The notes below the pieces were generated by a model. The model was not told the DNA's origin. It ran no database searches and worked only from the letters and a program-made list of their open reading frames with translations. The position numbers and the translations under genes are program-made. Of a DNA stretch of 58,678 nucleotides, positions 34,048-43,800 are shown one piece after another. Position 1 is the first letter of the stretch. Each line of letters opens with the position of its first letter. The DNA comes from Actinomycetes bacterium (GTDB lineage: Bacteria > Actinomycetota > CALGFH01), in NCBI GenBank assembly GCA_030146615.1, contig JASLBL010000245.1, forward strand, positions 1 to 58,678. Direction: 5' to 3'.

Positions 34048-34139
34048 GCGACCACTCCGGTGTCCAGCCCGGAGTGTGGCGGCCCAGCAGCAGGCAGGTC
34101 AAGCTTTGCCTGGGCTGCTGGGCCGCTGATGCCGGCCGG

Positions 34140-34337
34140 TCACTCGGACGGCATCAGGATCCACAGGAGCGGGTAGACGATGATCTGGCTGCCGGGGATC
34201 ACGATCAGCGTGACGATGAACAGGATCCTCATCATCGTCGCGCCCATGCCGAACCGGCGGGCCAGCCCGGCGCAGACTCCGCCCAGGATCCTGCCCTGGC
34301 GCGGGCGTACGAGCCCCTGACGACGAAACGCTTCCAT
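34140..34337 (-). CDS. PspC domain small membrane protein
   Basis: A 65-residue protein: RPRQGRILGGVCAGLARRFG is the PspC signature, followed by one long hydrophobic hairpin (MRILFIVTLIVIPGSQIIVY, PLLWILMPSE). Stand-alone PspC proteins act in envelope stress in actinobacteria and others. ATG 34337 has GGAGG 9 bases upstream. It is divergent from the methyltransferase gene and 92 bp from the sulfatase start. Confidence 0.9.
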   Translation of the reverse strand: MEAFRRQGLVRPRQGRILGGVCAGLARRFGMGATMMRILFIVTLIVIPGSQIIVYPLLWILMPSE

Positions 34338-34516
34338 CTCTGCGGTCCTCCATGACCTCGACGTTCAGCTCCCAGCCTAGGACGATGCCCCGGCAACGGC
34401 ATCGGGTATCGGCCCGCGATTCGCCGCGGCCGGGTCAGGGTCGCCTCAGGGACATCCCCGATACGCGGCTCGCGGAGCATGTTCCCTTGGCGGCCGCTTG
34501 GTATGCTCCGGCCGCG

Positions 34517-35542
34517 ATGCAGCCGAACCCGACGCTGGCCGACCAGGTCAGCCGGCTCTATGACCTGATCGCCGGCTACCACGCCACCCACCTGCTCGAG
34601 ATCGCGCGCGAGCTGGGTGTCTGGGAGGAACTGACCCGGAGCCCGGGTCTGGCTTCGGGCGCGCTCGCCGACCGGCTGGGCACGGACCCGTTCTACACCG
34701 ACGTGCTCTGCCGCACCGCGTTCTCCTTCGGCCTGCTGGAGCGCCAGGGCGCCGGCTGGCGCATGGCCCCGCACTTCGACCAGATCCTGGGGAACCCCGA
34801 GTCGAGCTTCTACCTGGCCTGCGCCCCGCGGGTCCACATGGTGCTCGGGGAGGACTACCGCGACTACCCCCGCCACTTCCGGGCCGGGACGACCAGGTCC
34901 TACCAGGAGCACGACGAGCAGTTCATGCGCGAGGTCGCCGAGGCGCTGAAGGCGCTCCCGCGTATCTTCGTCGACCTGGTGCTGCCGCGCCTGCCCGGCC
35001 TGAGCGCGCGGCTGGAGGGCGGCGGCCGGCTGCTGGACGTCGGCTGCGGCGGCGGCTGGGCGGTGGTGCAGCTGGCCGAGCGGTTCCCCGAGATCTCCTG
35101 TGTCGGGATCGACCTGGAGCCCTACTCGGTCGAGCTGGCTCGGCGGCTGATCGACGAGCGCGGCCTGGCCGGCCGCTGCCAGGCCCGCCTCCAGAGCGCT
35201 GACCAGCTCGGCGAGGACGGGACCTACGACGTGGCCACCAGCTTCCTGGTCGTGCACGAGATCGCCCCGGCGGCCAAGGCGGGGGCGTTCGCGGCGGTGG
35301 CCAGGGCGCTGAAGCCCGGCGGCTACTTCCTGATCTTCGACGAGACCTACCCGGAGACCGACGAGGCGCTCCAGACGATGCCGTCCCGCTTCGCCGCCCT
35401 GGCCCAGTGGTACGAGCTCACCTGGGGCAACATCGTCGGCACGCGGTCCGAGCTGCACGCCCTCTGCCAGGAGGCCGGCCTCCGGGTCGCCGAGGAGACC
35501 AGCTTCTCGCGCTTCAGCATCCTCGTCGCGGCCAAGCCGTAG
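34517..35542 (+). CDS. SAM-dependent methyltransferase with winged-helix N-terminus
   Basis: A 341-residue class I methyltransferase. The N-terminal third (THLLEIARELGVWEELT to FGLLERQGAGWRMA) is a dimerisation/winged-helix domain as in small-molecule O-methyltransferases; the SAM site is LLDVGCGGGWAVVQLAERFP near residues 170-190, followed by CVGIDLEPYSVELARR and the KPGGYFLIFDE strand. It methylates a small molecule, identity unknown. ATG 34517 is the first start preceding the conserved helix. It ends 8 bp from the convergent ANTAR regulator. Confidence 0.87.
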   Translation: MQPNPTLADQVSRLYDLIAGYHATHLLEIARELGVWEELTRSPGLASGALADRLGTDPFYTDVLCRTAFSFGLLERQGAGWRMAPHFDQILGNPESSFYLACAPRVHMVLGEDYRDYPRHFRAGTTRSYQEHDEQFMREVAEALKALPRIFVDLVLPRLPGLSARLEGGGRLLDVGCGGGWAVVQLAERFPEISCVGIDLEPYSVELARRLIDERGLAGRCQARLQSADQLGEDGTYDVATSFLVVHEIAPAAKAGAFAAVARALKPGGYFLIFDETYPETDEALQTMPSRFAALAQWYELTWGNIVGTRSELHALCQEAGLRVAEETSFSRFSILVAAKP

Positions 35543-35550
35543 CCGCGGCG

Positions 35551-36132
35551 TCAGGGGGTGGTCGGGGTCTCCGGCTGGCTGTCGAGGACCCGCTTGGCGA
35601 TCTCGGCCAGGGGGAGCTGGCGGTCCATGGCCGCCCGGCGCATGCGGGTGTAGGCCTGGTCCTCGGTGAGGCCGAACTGCTCCATGAGCCGGCCCTTGGC
35701 CTTCTCGATCACCTTGCGGGCGGCCAGCTTGGACTCCAGGTCGTCGACCGTGCCCTGGAGCTCGCGGCGGTCGGCCGCCCTGGCCAGGGCGACGTTCACC
35801 CCGGCCAGCAGCTGGGCCGGCTGGAACGGCTTGACCAGGTAGCCGATGGTGCCGGCGTCGGCCGCCTCCTCGACCAGCTCCTTGTCGGAGAAGGCGGTGA
35901 GAACGAGCACGGCCGGGCCCTCGGCGGTGATCTGGCGGGCCGCGGTCAGGCCGTCGACCTTGGGCATCTTCACGTCCATGACCACCAGGTCGGGACCGAG
36001 CTCGCGGGCCAGGCGCATCGCCTGCTCGCCGTCGCCGGCCTCGCCAACCACGGTGTGGCCGCCCTCCTCGAGGGTCTCGACGATGTCCACCCGGATCAGG
36101 ACCTCGTCCTCGGCGACGAGCACACGCGCCAT
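35551..36132 (-). CDS. ANTAR-domain response regulator (PdtaR-like)
   Basis: A 193-residue regulator. The receiver domain has VAEDE, the phospho-accepting Asp53 in DLVVMDVKMP, LTAFS and YLVKPF. The C-terminal ANTAR domain (about 130-185) has the coiled-coil start RRELQGTVDDLESKLAARKV and the helical triplet with AKGRLMEQFGLTEDQAYTRM. ANTAR proteins bind RNA hairpins and stop premature termination. PdtaR of mycobacteria is the same layout and partners PdtaS. ATG 36132 has GGAG 9 bases upstream and is 59 bp after gltB, so it may be read with gltB. A PdtaS-like kinase is encoded at 47639. Confidence 0.92.
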   Translation of the reverse strand: MARVLVAEDEVLIRVDIVETLEEGGHTVVGEAGDGEQAMRLARELGPDLVVMDVKMPKVDGLTAARQITAEGPAVLVLTAFSDKELVEEAADAGTIGYLVKPFQPAQLLAGVNVALARAADRRELQGTVDDLESKLAARKVIEKAKGRLMEQFGLTEDQAYTRMRRAAMDRQLPLAEIAKRVLDSQPETPTTP

Positions 36133-36191
36133 CCTGCTCCTTCCACCACGAACGTCGGGTAGGCATCGTAGCCCGGAAGCTGGCTGGCGGG

Positions 36192-39100
36192 TCATGCGGT
36201 TCCCTCGTGGGCGCGCTCGATGGCCGCGACCTCAGCCCGGGGCGCGACCCGCCAGAACGCGGCGTAGGAGCGGTCCCAGCTGTCCAGGATCTCCCCAGCC
36301 ACCGCCGAGCCGGTCAGCTCGTGGTGGGCGACGATCAGCTCGCGCAGGAACACCAGCTCGAACTCGTCCGGCCGCACCGGCTGCACCAGCTCGTCGTTCA
36401 GCTGGTCGAGGGCCCGGCCATCGGGGTCGTAGAGGAACAGCTCGCCGCCGGTCATGCCGGCTCCCAGGTTGCGGCCGACCGGCCCGAGCACGATCACCGA
36501 CCCGCCGGTCATGTACTCGCCGGCGTGGTCGCCGACGCCCTCGACCACCGCCGTGGCCCCCGAGTTGCGCACCGCGAACCGCTCCCCGGCCCGCCCGGCG
36601 CAGAACAGCTCGCCCCGGGTCGCCCCGTACAGGGCGGTGTTGCCGATCAGGACGGGCGTGCCGGCGTCGTCGGCCGGGGGGCGGACGACGATGCGGCCGC
36701 CGCCCATGCCCTTGCCGACGTAGTCGTTGCAGACGCCGGTGAGCCGTAGGTCGATCCCGGGGGCCAGGAACGCGCCGAAGCTCTGCCCGGCCGTCCCCTC
36801 GAGCTCGATCCGGGCCCGCCCGGCCGGCGGCCGCGAGCCGAAGGCGGCCCCGACGGCCACCCCGAGGCGGGCCCCGACCGCCCGGTCGGTGTTGCTGATC
36901 GGGTACTGGAGGTGGACCAGGCCGCCGTCGCGCAGCCCCGGCCAGGCCTCGTCGTGGACCCGGTCGCCGAGCTCGGAGCGGGGGCGCTGGATCGGGTCGG
37001 AGGCCACGAACCGCGTCGCCGGGACCTCGCCGTCGTCGCCTTCGGCCCCGATGGCCAGCAGCGGCGACAGGTCGAGACTGTCGGCCCGGGCGTCGCCGGT
37101 GCGGCGCTGGGCCAGCAGGTCGACCCGGCCGACGGCCTCGTCCAGGCTGCGCAGCCCCAGGGAGGCCAGCAGCTCCCTGGTCTCCTGGGCCACGTACTCG
37201 AGGTAGTGGACGACCATGTCCGGGGTGCCGGTGTACTTGGCCCGGAGATCGGGCCGCTGGGTGGCGATCCCGACCGGGCAGTTGTCCTGGTGACAGGTCC
37301 GGACCATCAGGCAGCCCTCGGCCAGCAGGGCGGCGGTGCCGAAGCCGAACTCGTCCGCCCCCAGCAGGGCCGCCACCAGCACGTCCCGGCCGGTCTTGAA
37401 GCCGCCGTCGACCCGGACCTTGCAGCGCGAGCGCAGGTTGTTGGCCACCAGGGCCTGCTGGGTCTCGGCCAGGCCCAGCTCCCAGGGGGCACCGCCGTGC
37501 TTGATCGAGGACAGCGGGCTGGCCCCGGTGCCGCCGTCGGCGCCGGAGATCATGACCACGTCGGCCAGCGACTTGACCACCCCGGCGGCGATCGTGCCCA
37601 CCCCGGCCTCGGCGACCAGCTTCACCGACACCTCGGCCTCGGGGTTGGCCTGCTTCAGGTCGAACACCAGCTGGGCCAGGTCCTCGATGGAGTAGATGTC
37701 GTGATGCGGCGGAGGCGAGATCAGCGCCACCCCGGGCTGGGTGTGCCGCAGGCGGGCGATCTCGGCCGACACCTTGTGACCGGGCAGCTGGCCCCCCTCG
37801 CCCGGCTTGGAGCCCTGGGCGATCTTGATCTGGAGCTCGACGGCGTTGGCCAGGTATGCCGGGGTGACCCCGAAGCGGCCGGAGGCGACCTGCTTGATGG
37901 CCGAGCTGCGCTCGGTGCCGAAGCGGGCCGGGTCCTCGCCGCCCTCGCCACAGTTGGACCGGCCCCCGACCCGGTTGAGGGCGATGGCCAGGGTCTCGTG
38001 GGCCTCCGGGGACAGCGACCCGAGGCTCATGGCCGCGGTCGAGAACCGGGCCATGATGTCGGCCGCCGGCTCGACCTCGTCCACCGGCACCGGCGGGCCG
38101 GCCGGACAGGTCGCCAGCAGGTCGCGCAGGGCGGCCGGGGGCCGCTCGTTGACCAGGCTGGCGAAGTGCTTGTAGCGCTCGAACCCGCCCCCCTTGACCG
38201 CCTGCTGGAGCAGGTGGGCGCCGCGCTTGGAGCCCTTCATCTCGGCCCCCTCGCGCACCGTGAAGTGCAGGGCCTGCATGACCTCGGGGTTGGTGGCGTG
38301 ATACTCGCCCCCGGGGCGGTGCTTGAACCAGCCGGGGTTCTCCAGCCGGGCCACCTCGGCCTGGCCGGCCCGGTGGCGCTCCAGGGCGTCGGCGGCCAGC
38401 TCGTCGAGGCCGATCCCGCCGAGGGGGGACGGGGTGCCGGCGAAGCAGAGGTCGACGACCTCCTCGTCCAGGCCGACGGCCTCGAAGATCTGCGCCCCCC
38501 GGTAGGCGTCGAGCACCGAGATGCCCATCTTGCTCATGACCTTGAACACGCCCTCGGTGAGGGCGCCCCGGTAGCGGTCCTGGGCGGCCGCCGGGTCCTG
38601 GTCGAGGGTGGCCGCCGCGGCCAGGGTGAGCCGGGGGCAGACGGCGTCGGCCCCGTAGCCGAGCAGGGCGGCCGCGTGGTGGGAGTCGACCGGCTCCCCG
38701 GTGTCGGCGACCACGCCGGTCCTGGTGGCCAGGCCCTCCCGGAGCAGCCGCTGCTGCACCGCCCCGACGGCCAGCAGCGACGGCACCGGCACAGCCCCGT
38801 TCAGCTCGTCGGCGGCGGCGTCGGAGACGACCAGCAGGCAGGCGCCGTCGCGCACGGCCGCCACCGCCTCGTCGCCGAGGCGCAGGCAGGCCGTCCGCAG
38901 CCCGCCCGGGCCCTCGTCCGCCGGCCAGGTGGCGTCCAGCACCCGCGGGCACAGCCCGAGGTCCGGGTCCTGGAGGGCCTCCAGCCCGTCGGGGGTGAGG
39001 ACGAAGCCGTCCAGCTCCAGCATCCGGGCCGCCTCCGGCTCCTCGCTGAGCAGCGGGTGGCGGCAGCCGAGCAGGGTCCGGCTGGACAGCACGTGGCGCT

Positions 39101-40676
39101 CGCGCAGGTGGTCGATGGGCGGGTTGGTGACCTGGGCGAAGCGCTGGCGCAGGAAGTGGCCGACCGGGCGGGTGGTGGCCCCGAGCACGGCCGGGGGCGT
39201 GTCGTCGCCCATGGAGGCGGTCGGCTCCTTGCCGGCGGTGGCCATCGGCCGCAGCACGGTGGTGACCAGCTCCCGGGTGAACCCGAAGATGGCCTGGGTG
39301 GCGACGGCGCGGCGCTCGTCGGCGGGCGGATCGACCGGCCGGCCGGCGTCGATGGTCGACAGATTTTCGGCCACCCAGGCGCTCCAGGGCCGGCTGGCGG
39401 CCAGCTCCTCCTTGATCTGCTCGTCGGTGAGCAGGCCCCGCTCGGGGTCGACGCAGAGCATCTGCCCCGGCCCGAGCCGGCCCCGCCGCACCCGGCCGCG
39501 GCCGGCGGTGTCGACCGCGCCGGCCTCCGAGGCGCAGACGACCAGGCCGTCCTCGGTCGCCTCCCAGCGCATCGGCCGCAGCCCGTTGCGGTCCAGGGCG
39601 GCCCCGACCAGGCGGCCGTCGGTGAACACCAGCCCGGCCGGGCCGTCCCAGGGCTCGGTCAGGCAGGCGTGGTAGCGGTAGAAGTCGCGCAGGTCCTGGC
39701 GGTCGTCGCCGGCCAGCGGCTCGACCGCCGGGACCAGCATGGCCAGGGCGTGGCGGAGGTCCCGGCCGCCCCTGACCAGCAGCTCCACCGCGTTGTCGAG
39801 CTTGGCCGAGTCGGAGCCGTCGGGGTCGAGCACCGGCCGCAGCAGCTCCTCGTCCAGCTCGCCGGCGCCTAGACGCCCCTCCCTCGCCCGCATCCAGGCC
39901 ACGTTGCCGTCGAGGGTGTTGATCTCGCCGTTGTGGCAGAGGAAGCGGAACGGCTGGGCCCGCTCCCAGGAGGGTGCGGTGTTGGTCGAGTAGCGCTGGT
40001 GGAACACGGCGAAGGCGACCTCGAAGGCGGGGTCGGCCAGGTCGGGGTAGAAGGCGGCGAGCTGGTCGGCCGCGCACAGCGCCTTGTAGGTCACGGTCCG
40101 GGTCGAGCAGGAGGCCAGGTACAGGCCGACCTCGGCCTGCCGGGCGGCCAGGGCGGCCCGCCGCCCGGCCCGGAAGCAGCGCCGCTCGGCCTCCTCGGAG
40201 TCGGTGTCGACCTGGAAGATGGCCTGCTCGATGGCGGGCGCGTTCGAGCGGGCCACGTCGCCAAGGGCCGCCAGGTCGACTGGGACCGGCCGCCAGCGGA
40301 GCAGCTCCAGCCCCTCGGCGACCAGGGCCTGCTCGACCAGCCGGCGGGACTCCTTGGCCTCCTCGGGGTCGCGGGGCAGGAAGGCCATGGCCACCCCGAG
40401 CCGGCCGCGGCGGCCTTCGGCCTGGGGACCGGCGAAGAACGCCTCGGGCAGCGGGAGCAGGACGCCGGCGCCGTCGCCGGTGCGGGCGTCGGCGGCGACC
40501 GCGCCTCGGTGCCGGAGCCGCTCCAGCCCGGCGACGGCCGCGTCCAGGACGGCCCGGCCGGGGCGGCCGTGCACGTCGGCCACGAAGCCGATGCCGCAGG
40601 CGTCGCGCTCGTCGCGCCGCCGGTCGTACAGGGCCCGGCCGTTGCGGCCGGTGCCTTGCAGGAGGTGGTCCGTCAT
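36192..40676 (-). CDS. gltB: glutamate synthase large subunit
   Basis: A 1494-residue GltB. It has a class II glutaminase domain whose nucleophile is Cys29 (RDACGIGFVADVHG) after a 28-residue propeptide, the central and FMN domains (SVKLVAEAGVGTIAAGVVKS, DGGTGASPLSSIKHGGAPWE), the 3Fe-4S cysteines in CLMVRTCHQDNCPVG and the C-terminal GXGXG helix (GRNLGAGMTGGELFLYD). It makes glutamate from glutamine and 2-oxoglutarate. ATG 40676 has GGAGG upstream; a longer in-frame extension lacks support. No gltD (NADPH subunit) follows; instead an ANTAR regulator does. The leader is structured. Confidence 0.95.
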   Translation of the reverse strand: MTDHLLQGTGRNGRALYDRRRDERDACGIGFVADVHGRPGRAVLDAAVAGLERLRHRGAVAADARTGDGAGVLLPLPEAFFAGPQAEGRRGRLGVAMAFLPRDPEEAKESRRLVEQALVAEGLELLRWRPVPVDLAALGDVARSNAPAIEQAIFQVDTDSEEAERRCFRAGRRAALAARQAEVGLYLASCSTRTVTYKALCAADQLAAFYPDLADPAFEVAFAVFHQRYSTNTAPSWERAQPFRFLCHNGEINTLDGNVAWMRAREGRLGAGELDEELLRPVLDPDGSDSAKLDNAVELLVRGGRDLRHALAMLVPAVEPLAGDDRQDLRDFYRYHACLTEPWDGPAGLVFTDGRLVGAALDRNGLRPMRWEATEDGLVVCASEAGAVDTAGRGRVRRGRLGPGQMLCVDPERGLLTDEQIKEELAASRPWSAWVAENLSTIDAGRPVDPPADERRAVATQAIFGFTRELVTTVLRPMATAGKEPTASMGDDTPPAVLGATTRPVGHFLRQRFAQVTNPPIDHLRERHVLSSRTLLGCRHPLLSEEPEAARMLELDGFVLTPDGLEALQDPDLGLCPRVLDATWPADEGPGGLRTACLRLGDEAVAAVRDGACLLVVSDAAADELNGAVPVPSLLAVGAVQQRLLREGLATRTGVVADTGEPVDSHHAAALLGYGADAVCPRLTLAAAATLDQDPAAAQDRYRGALTEGVFKVMSKMGISVLDAYRGAQIFEAVGLDEEVVDLCFAGTPSPLGGIGLDELAADALERHRAGQAEVARLENPGWFKHRPGGEYHATNPEVMQALHFTVREGAEMKGSKRGAHLLQQAVKGGGFERYKHFASLVNERPPAALRDLLATCPAGPPVPVDEVEPAADIMARFSTAAMSLGSLSPEAHETLAIALNRVGGRSNCGEGGEDPARFGTERSSAIKQVASGRFGVTPAYLANAVELQIKIAQGSKPGEGGQLPGHKVSAEIARLRHTQPGVALISPPPHHDIYSIEDLAQLVFDLKQANPEAEVSVKLVAEAGVGTIAAGVVKSLADVVMISGADGGTGASPLSSIKHGGAPWELGLAETQQALVANNLRSRCKVRVDGGFKTGRDVLVAALLGADEFGFGTAALLAEGCLMVRTCHQDNCPVGIATQRPDLRAKYTGTPDMVVHYLEYVAQETRELLASLGLRSLDEAVGRVDLLAQRRTGDARADSLDLSPLLAIGAEGDDGEVPATRFVASDPIQRPRSELGDRVHDEAWPGLRDGGLVHLQYPISNTDRAVGARLGVAVGAAFGSRPPAGRARIELEGTAGQSFGAFLAPGIDLRLTGVCNDYVGKGMGGGRIVVRPPADDAGTPVLIGNTALYGATRGELFCAGRAGERFAVRNSGATAVVEGVGDHAGEYMTGGSVIVLGPVGRNLGAGMTGGELFLYDPDGRALDQLNDELVQPVRPDEFELVFLRELIVAHHELTGSAVAGEILDSWDRSYAAFWRVAPRAEVAAIERAHEGTA

Positions 40677-40722
40677 CTCGCCTCCGAAAGCACTGCTGGA
40701 GCGGCGGACGCCAGGACCCGGG

Positions 40723-40820
40723 TGGACAACGATGTCCAGGGACACGAAAACGGCGCCGCCTGGGGCGAGCGCCGTTGCTCTTCGAACACTGAGCGTACGG
40801 AGGCTGGTCCGGCGCGTCAA
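40723..40820 (-). promoter_or_regulatory. gltB promoter and structured leader
   Basis: On the minus strand a sigma-70-like promoter reads TTGACG (40820-40815), 17 bases, TACGCT (40797-40792). About 10 bases into the message a strong hairpin forms (arms 40776-40764 and 40760-40749; AACGGCGC with GCGCCGTT plus CGCC/GGCG) and ends in UUUU, like an intrinsic terminator. Next comes a stem TGGAC/GTCCA with the six-base loop ATCGTT (40738-40723), whose A at loop position 1 and G at position 4 match the ANTAR-binding loop rule. A second such loop is not seen. The ribosome site GGAG can pair with an upstream CTCC. Confidence 0.5.
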
Positions 40821-40859
40821 CAGCCGGTCGGCCTGGCCGGCGGGCGGCCGGGAAGGACC

Positions 40860-43800
40860 CTACCCGTCGCGGGCCGTCCTCTGCCGCCAGGCGACCACGG
40901 CGCCGGCCCCGGCGGCCAGGAGCAGCAGCGCCAGCGCCCCGCCGACCAGCCGCAGGAGCGGGGCCGGGTCGAGCCGGATCTCGGCCGGCCCGGCGGGCAG
41001 TCCGGGCACCGGCTCCGGCCGCATGGCCTGCCTCGGGACCAGGCCGAGGCGCACGGCCAGCTGGCCGAGGGCGGCCGGTCGGACGGGGCCGCCGTCGGCC
41101 GGCAGCTCCAGCACCGCCCGCTCGAACGGCTGGCGCATGGCCCCGTCCGGCATGATCTGGGGCAGGCCGAGCGGGCGCCCGAACCGGTCGCGGGCCCGCG
41201 CGAAGTCCTCGGCCGTCGCCGTCGCCGGGTCGGTGCCCAGGTAGGCGCGGGCGATCAGCTCCTCACGGAGCAGGGCCCGGGTCTGCCGGTTGGTGACCGG
41301 CGGGGCGGTCGACGGCAGCGGGATGTCGGCGTCGGCCACCGCCTCGACGTCCAGCTTGGCGAGCAGGGGCGGCAGCTCGATCGGCCGCACGGCCGGCGGG
41401 CCGCCGGCGGTCGGGACCGCCCCCAGGACCATGGTGTCGAACGCCTGGAGGGCCGGGCCGTCGCTGGTCCAGACCGACCCCAGCGGGCGGCCGAGGACGG
41501 CCTTGCCGCCGACCGACCGGTAGGCGCTGTGGAACGTGCCGGCCTGGCTGTCCACCACCCGGTAGCCGCCGCAGGCCGAGCCGGTGGTGTTGGAGAACAC
41601 CCCGTCGGGCAGCGGCAGGAGGTCGGCCACGGGGTCGAGCGGGGCGGCGTCGACGCGCCACAGCTCCACCCCGGACAGGCTGCGGGACGGGTGCGCGGCC
41701 AGCCTGGTCCCGTGCTGGCGGACCCAGGCGGCCAGCGACGGGGTCAGGGGGCCCTGGGCGGTCCCGCCGGTCAGCACGAAGTAGCGGACGCCGGCGGCGT
41801 GGGCGGCCGGCCCGCTGGAGAACTCGGTCACGGTGACGCCGGCGGCCAGCAGCCGGGCCCGGTCGTCGGGGCCGCTGGCGTTGACCGCCGAGCACTCCGG
41901 AACCTCGGCGCCGACCGTCGCCACCAGGCGCCCGAGGCCGTCGTCGGCCTGCCCTCCGTACCGGCCGGCCCAGTTGACCGCCTGGGCGGCGAGCAGCCCC
42001 ACGAGCACGACCCCGGCCCCGGCGAGGGCAGCCCGCCGGGCCTGCTGGGTGGCGCCGGCCGCGACCAGCGTCACCGCCGCCACGGCCACGGAAACGGCCG
42101 CGGCGGGCACGGCGAACGGGAGGGCCTGCTCGGCCGGGTACCCGAGGGCGATCGCGGCCAGCGCCCCGGCCGCCGAGGTCGCCGACCAGGCGAGCAGCCG
42201 GGCCGCCCCTGGGCCGGCATCCGACCTGGCGCCGGACCGGTGGCGCCAGGTCAGGATGGCGGCGGCCAGGCCGGCGGCGACCAGCAGCCAGGTCAGGGGA
42301 GCGCCGGCCAGCGACGCGGCCACCGACCCGCGCCCCTGGGGCCGGCCGAGCAGCCACCCGGCCTGCCCGGCCCCCAGGTCCTGGCCCGCCACCCAGACCG
42401 GCAGGAGCAGCCAGAGGCCGATGGCCAGCCCGAGCGCGGCCATGTCCTTCCAGGCCTCCTGGTAGCGCCCATGGAGCAGCTCGGCGACCACGGGCACGGC
42501 CAGCACCGGCAGGGCCAGCGGGCTCACCAGCAGGGCGAGCCCACCCCCGGCGGCCACCAGCGGCAGCCAGCGCAGAACCGGCCGCGCCGGCACCCCCCAG
42601 GCCAGAGCGACCGTGCCCACCGCGAGGAGCACGGCCAGCACGGTCCCGGTCGCCGCCCGTCCGCTCTGCACCACCAGCGGGTCCAGCGCCACCAGCGCCC
42701 CTGCCAGCGCCGCTCCTCCCAGCCGCCACAGCCGGCCCGGCCGTCCTCCTTGCGGCGGGGCCGGACCCGGCCCGGCCGCCGCACCGGAACCGGGCCCGAC
42801 CCGCATAAGCAGCAGGAAGAGCGCCACCGTCAGACCAACCACACCCGCCAGCAGGAACCGGCTCGGCACCCTCGCCTCCCGGACCACCGCCTCCAGCGAC
42901 CCCCCAGCCTCGGTCGCCCGCAGCCAGATCCCAGCCCCCAGCGCATACACCGGCTCGATCGGCCCAACCCTGGGGTCCTGCACCACCAGCCCGCCCCCAC
43001 TCCCCCCGGCAGCCCTCACCACCGCCACCTCACCCGCCCGGGTGTCAGCCCCGCCAGCTCCAACCCACCCGGCGGCCCCCACGGCCAGCACCGCCATGAG
43101 CAAAGCAACCACGGCGGGTCGAGCCACCCGCCCACCGGCATCCGCAGTCGGCGTCGCACCCGCCGCCGCGTCCGCCGCAACCTTCGCCCGCCGCGCTTCG
43201 TCCCGTGCCGTCCTCCGGGCCGCCCGCTCCCGAGCCGCCTCCGCCCGGGCTAGTTCCCGAGCCTCGGCCTTCGCCGCCTTGTCCTGCCGGGACTGCTCCC
43301 GCTTCACCCGGTTCTCGACAGCCTTCGCCTGAGCGGCGGCGGCCCGCTCCGCCGTACGCGCCTCGGCTTGAGCCGCCTTCACCCGCTCGGCCTCCATCTG
43401 CGCCGACTTGCGGGCCTCGGCCCTCGCCTGCGCGGCAGCGGCCCGGGCCGCCCGCCGCTCCTCCGCCTTTGCCGCTCGCACCTGCCCGGCCTCCGCACGG
43501 GCGATCCGCCGTGCCTCGGCCTCGATGGCCTTCGCCTTGGCTGCCTCCGCCTGCTCCGCCTTCCGAGCCTCGGCCTCCGCGGCCCGTGCCTGCTCGGCCT
43601 CACGACGGGCGGCCGCCTTCGCCTCCTCCTGCGCCGCCTTGGCCTGGGCGGCGGCGGCGCGGGCCGTCCGCCGCTCCTCCGCTCGGGCCGCCTTCGCCTG
43701 GCTGGCCTCCGCGCGCGCGGCCGCCTGGGCCTCGGCCTTGGCCGCCTTCGCCTGCTGGGCCTGCTGGCGGCGAACCTCGGCCTCTGCCGCCCGCTTCGCC

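Noticed and set aside
40677..40820. Upstream extension of GltB to 1542 residues
   Set aside because: It would overlap the promoter and lacks a ribosome site; the conserved Cys after a short propeptide fits ATG 40676.
39933..43253. Long plus-strand open frame opposite gltB and the fusion-protein gene
   Set aside because: No recognisable domain; the opposite strand has clear conserved motifs.
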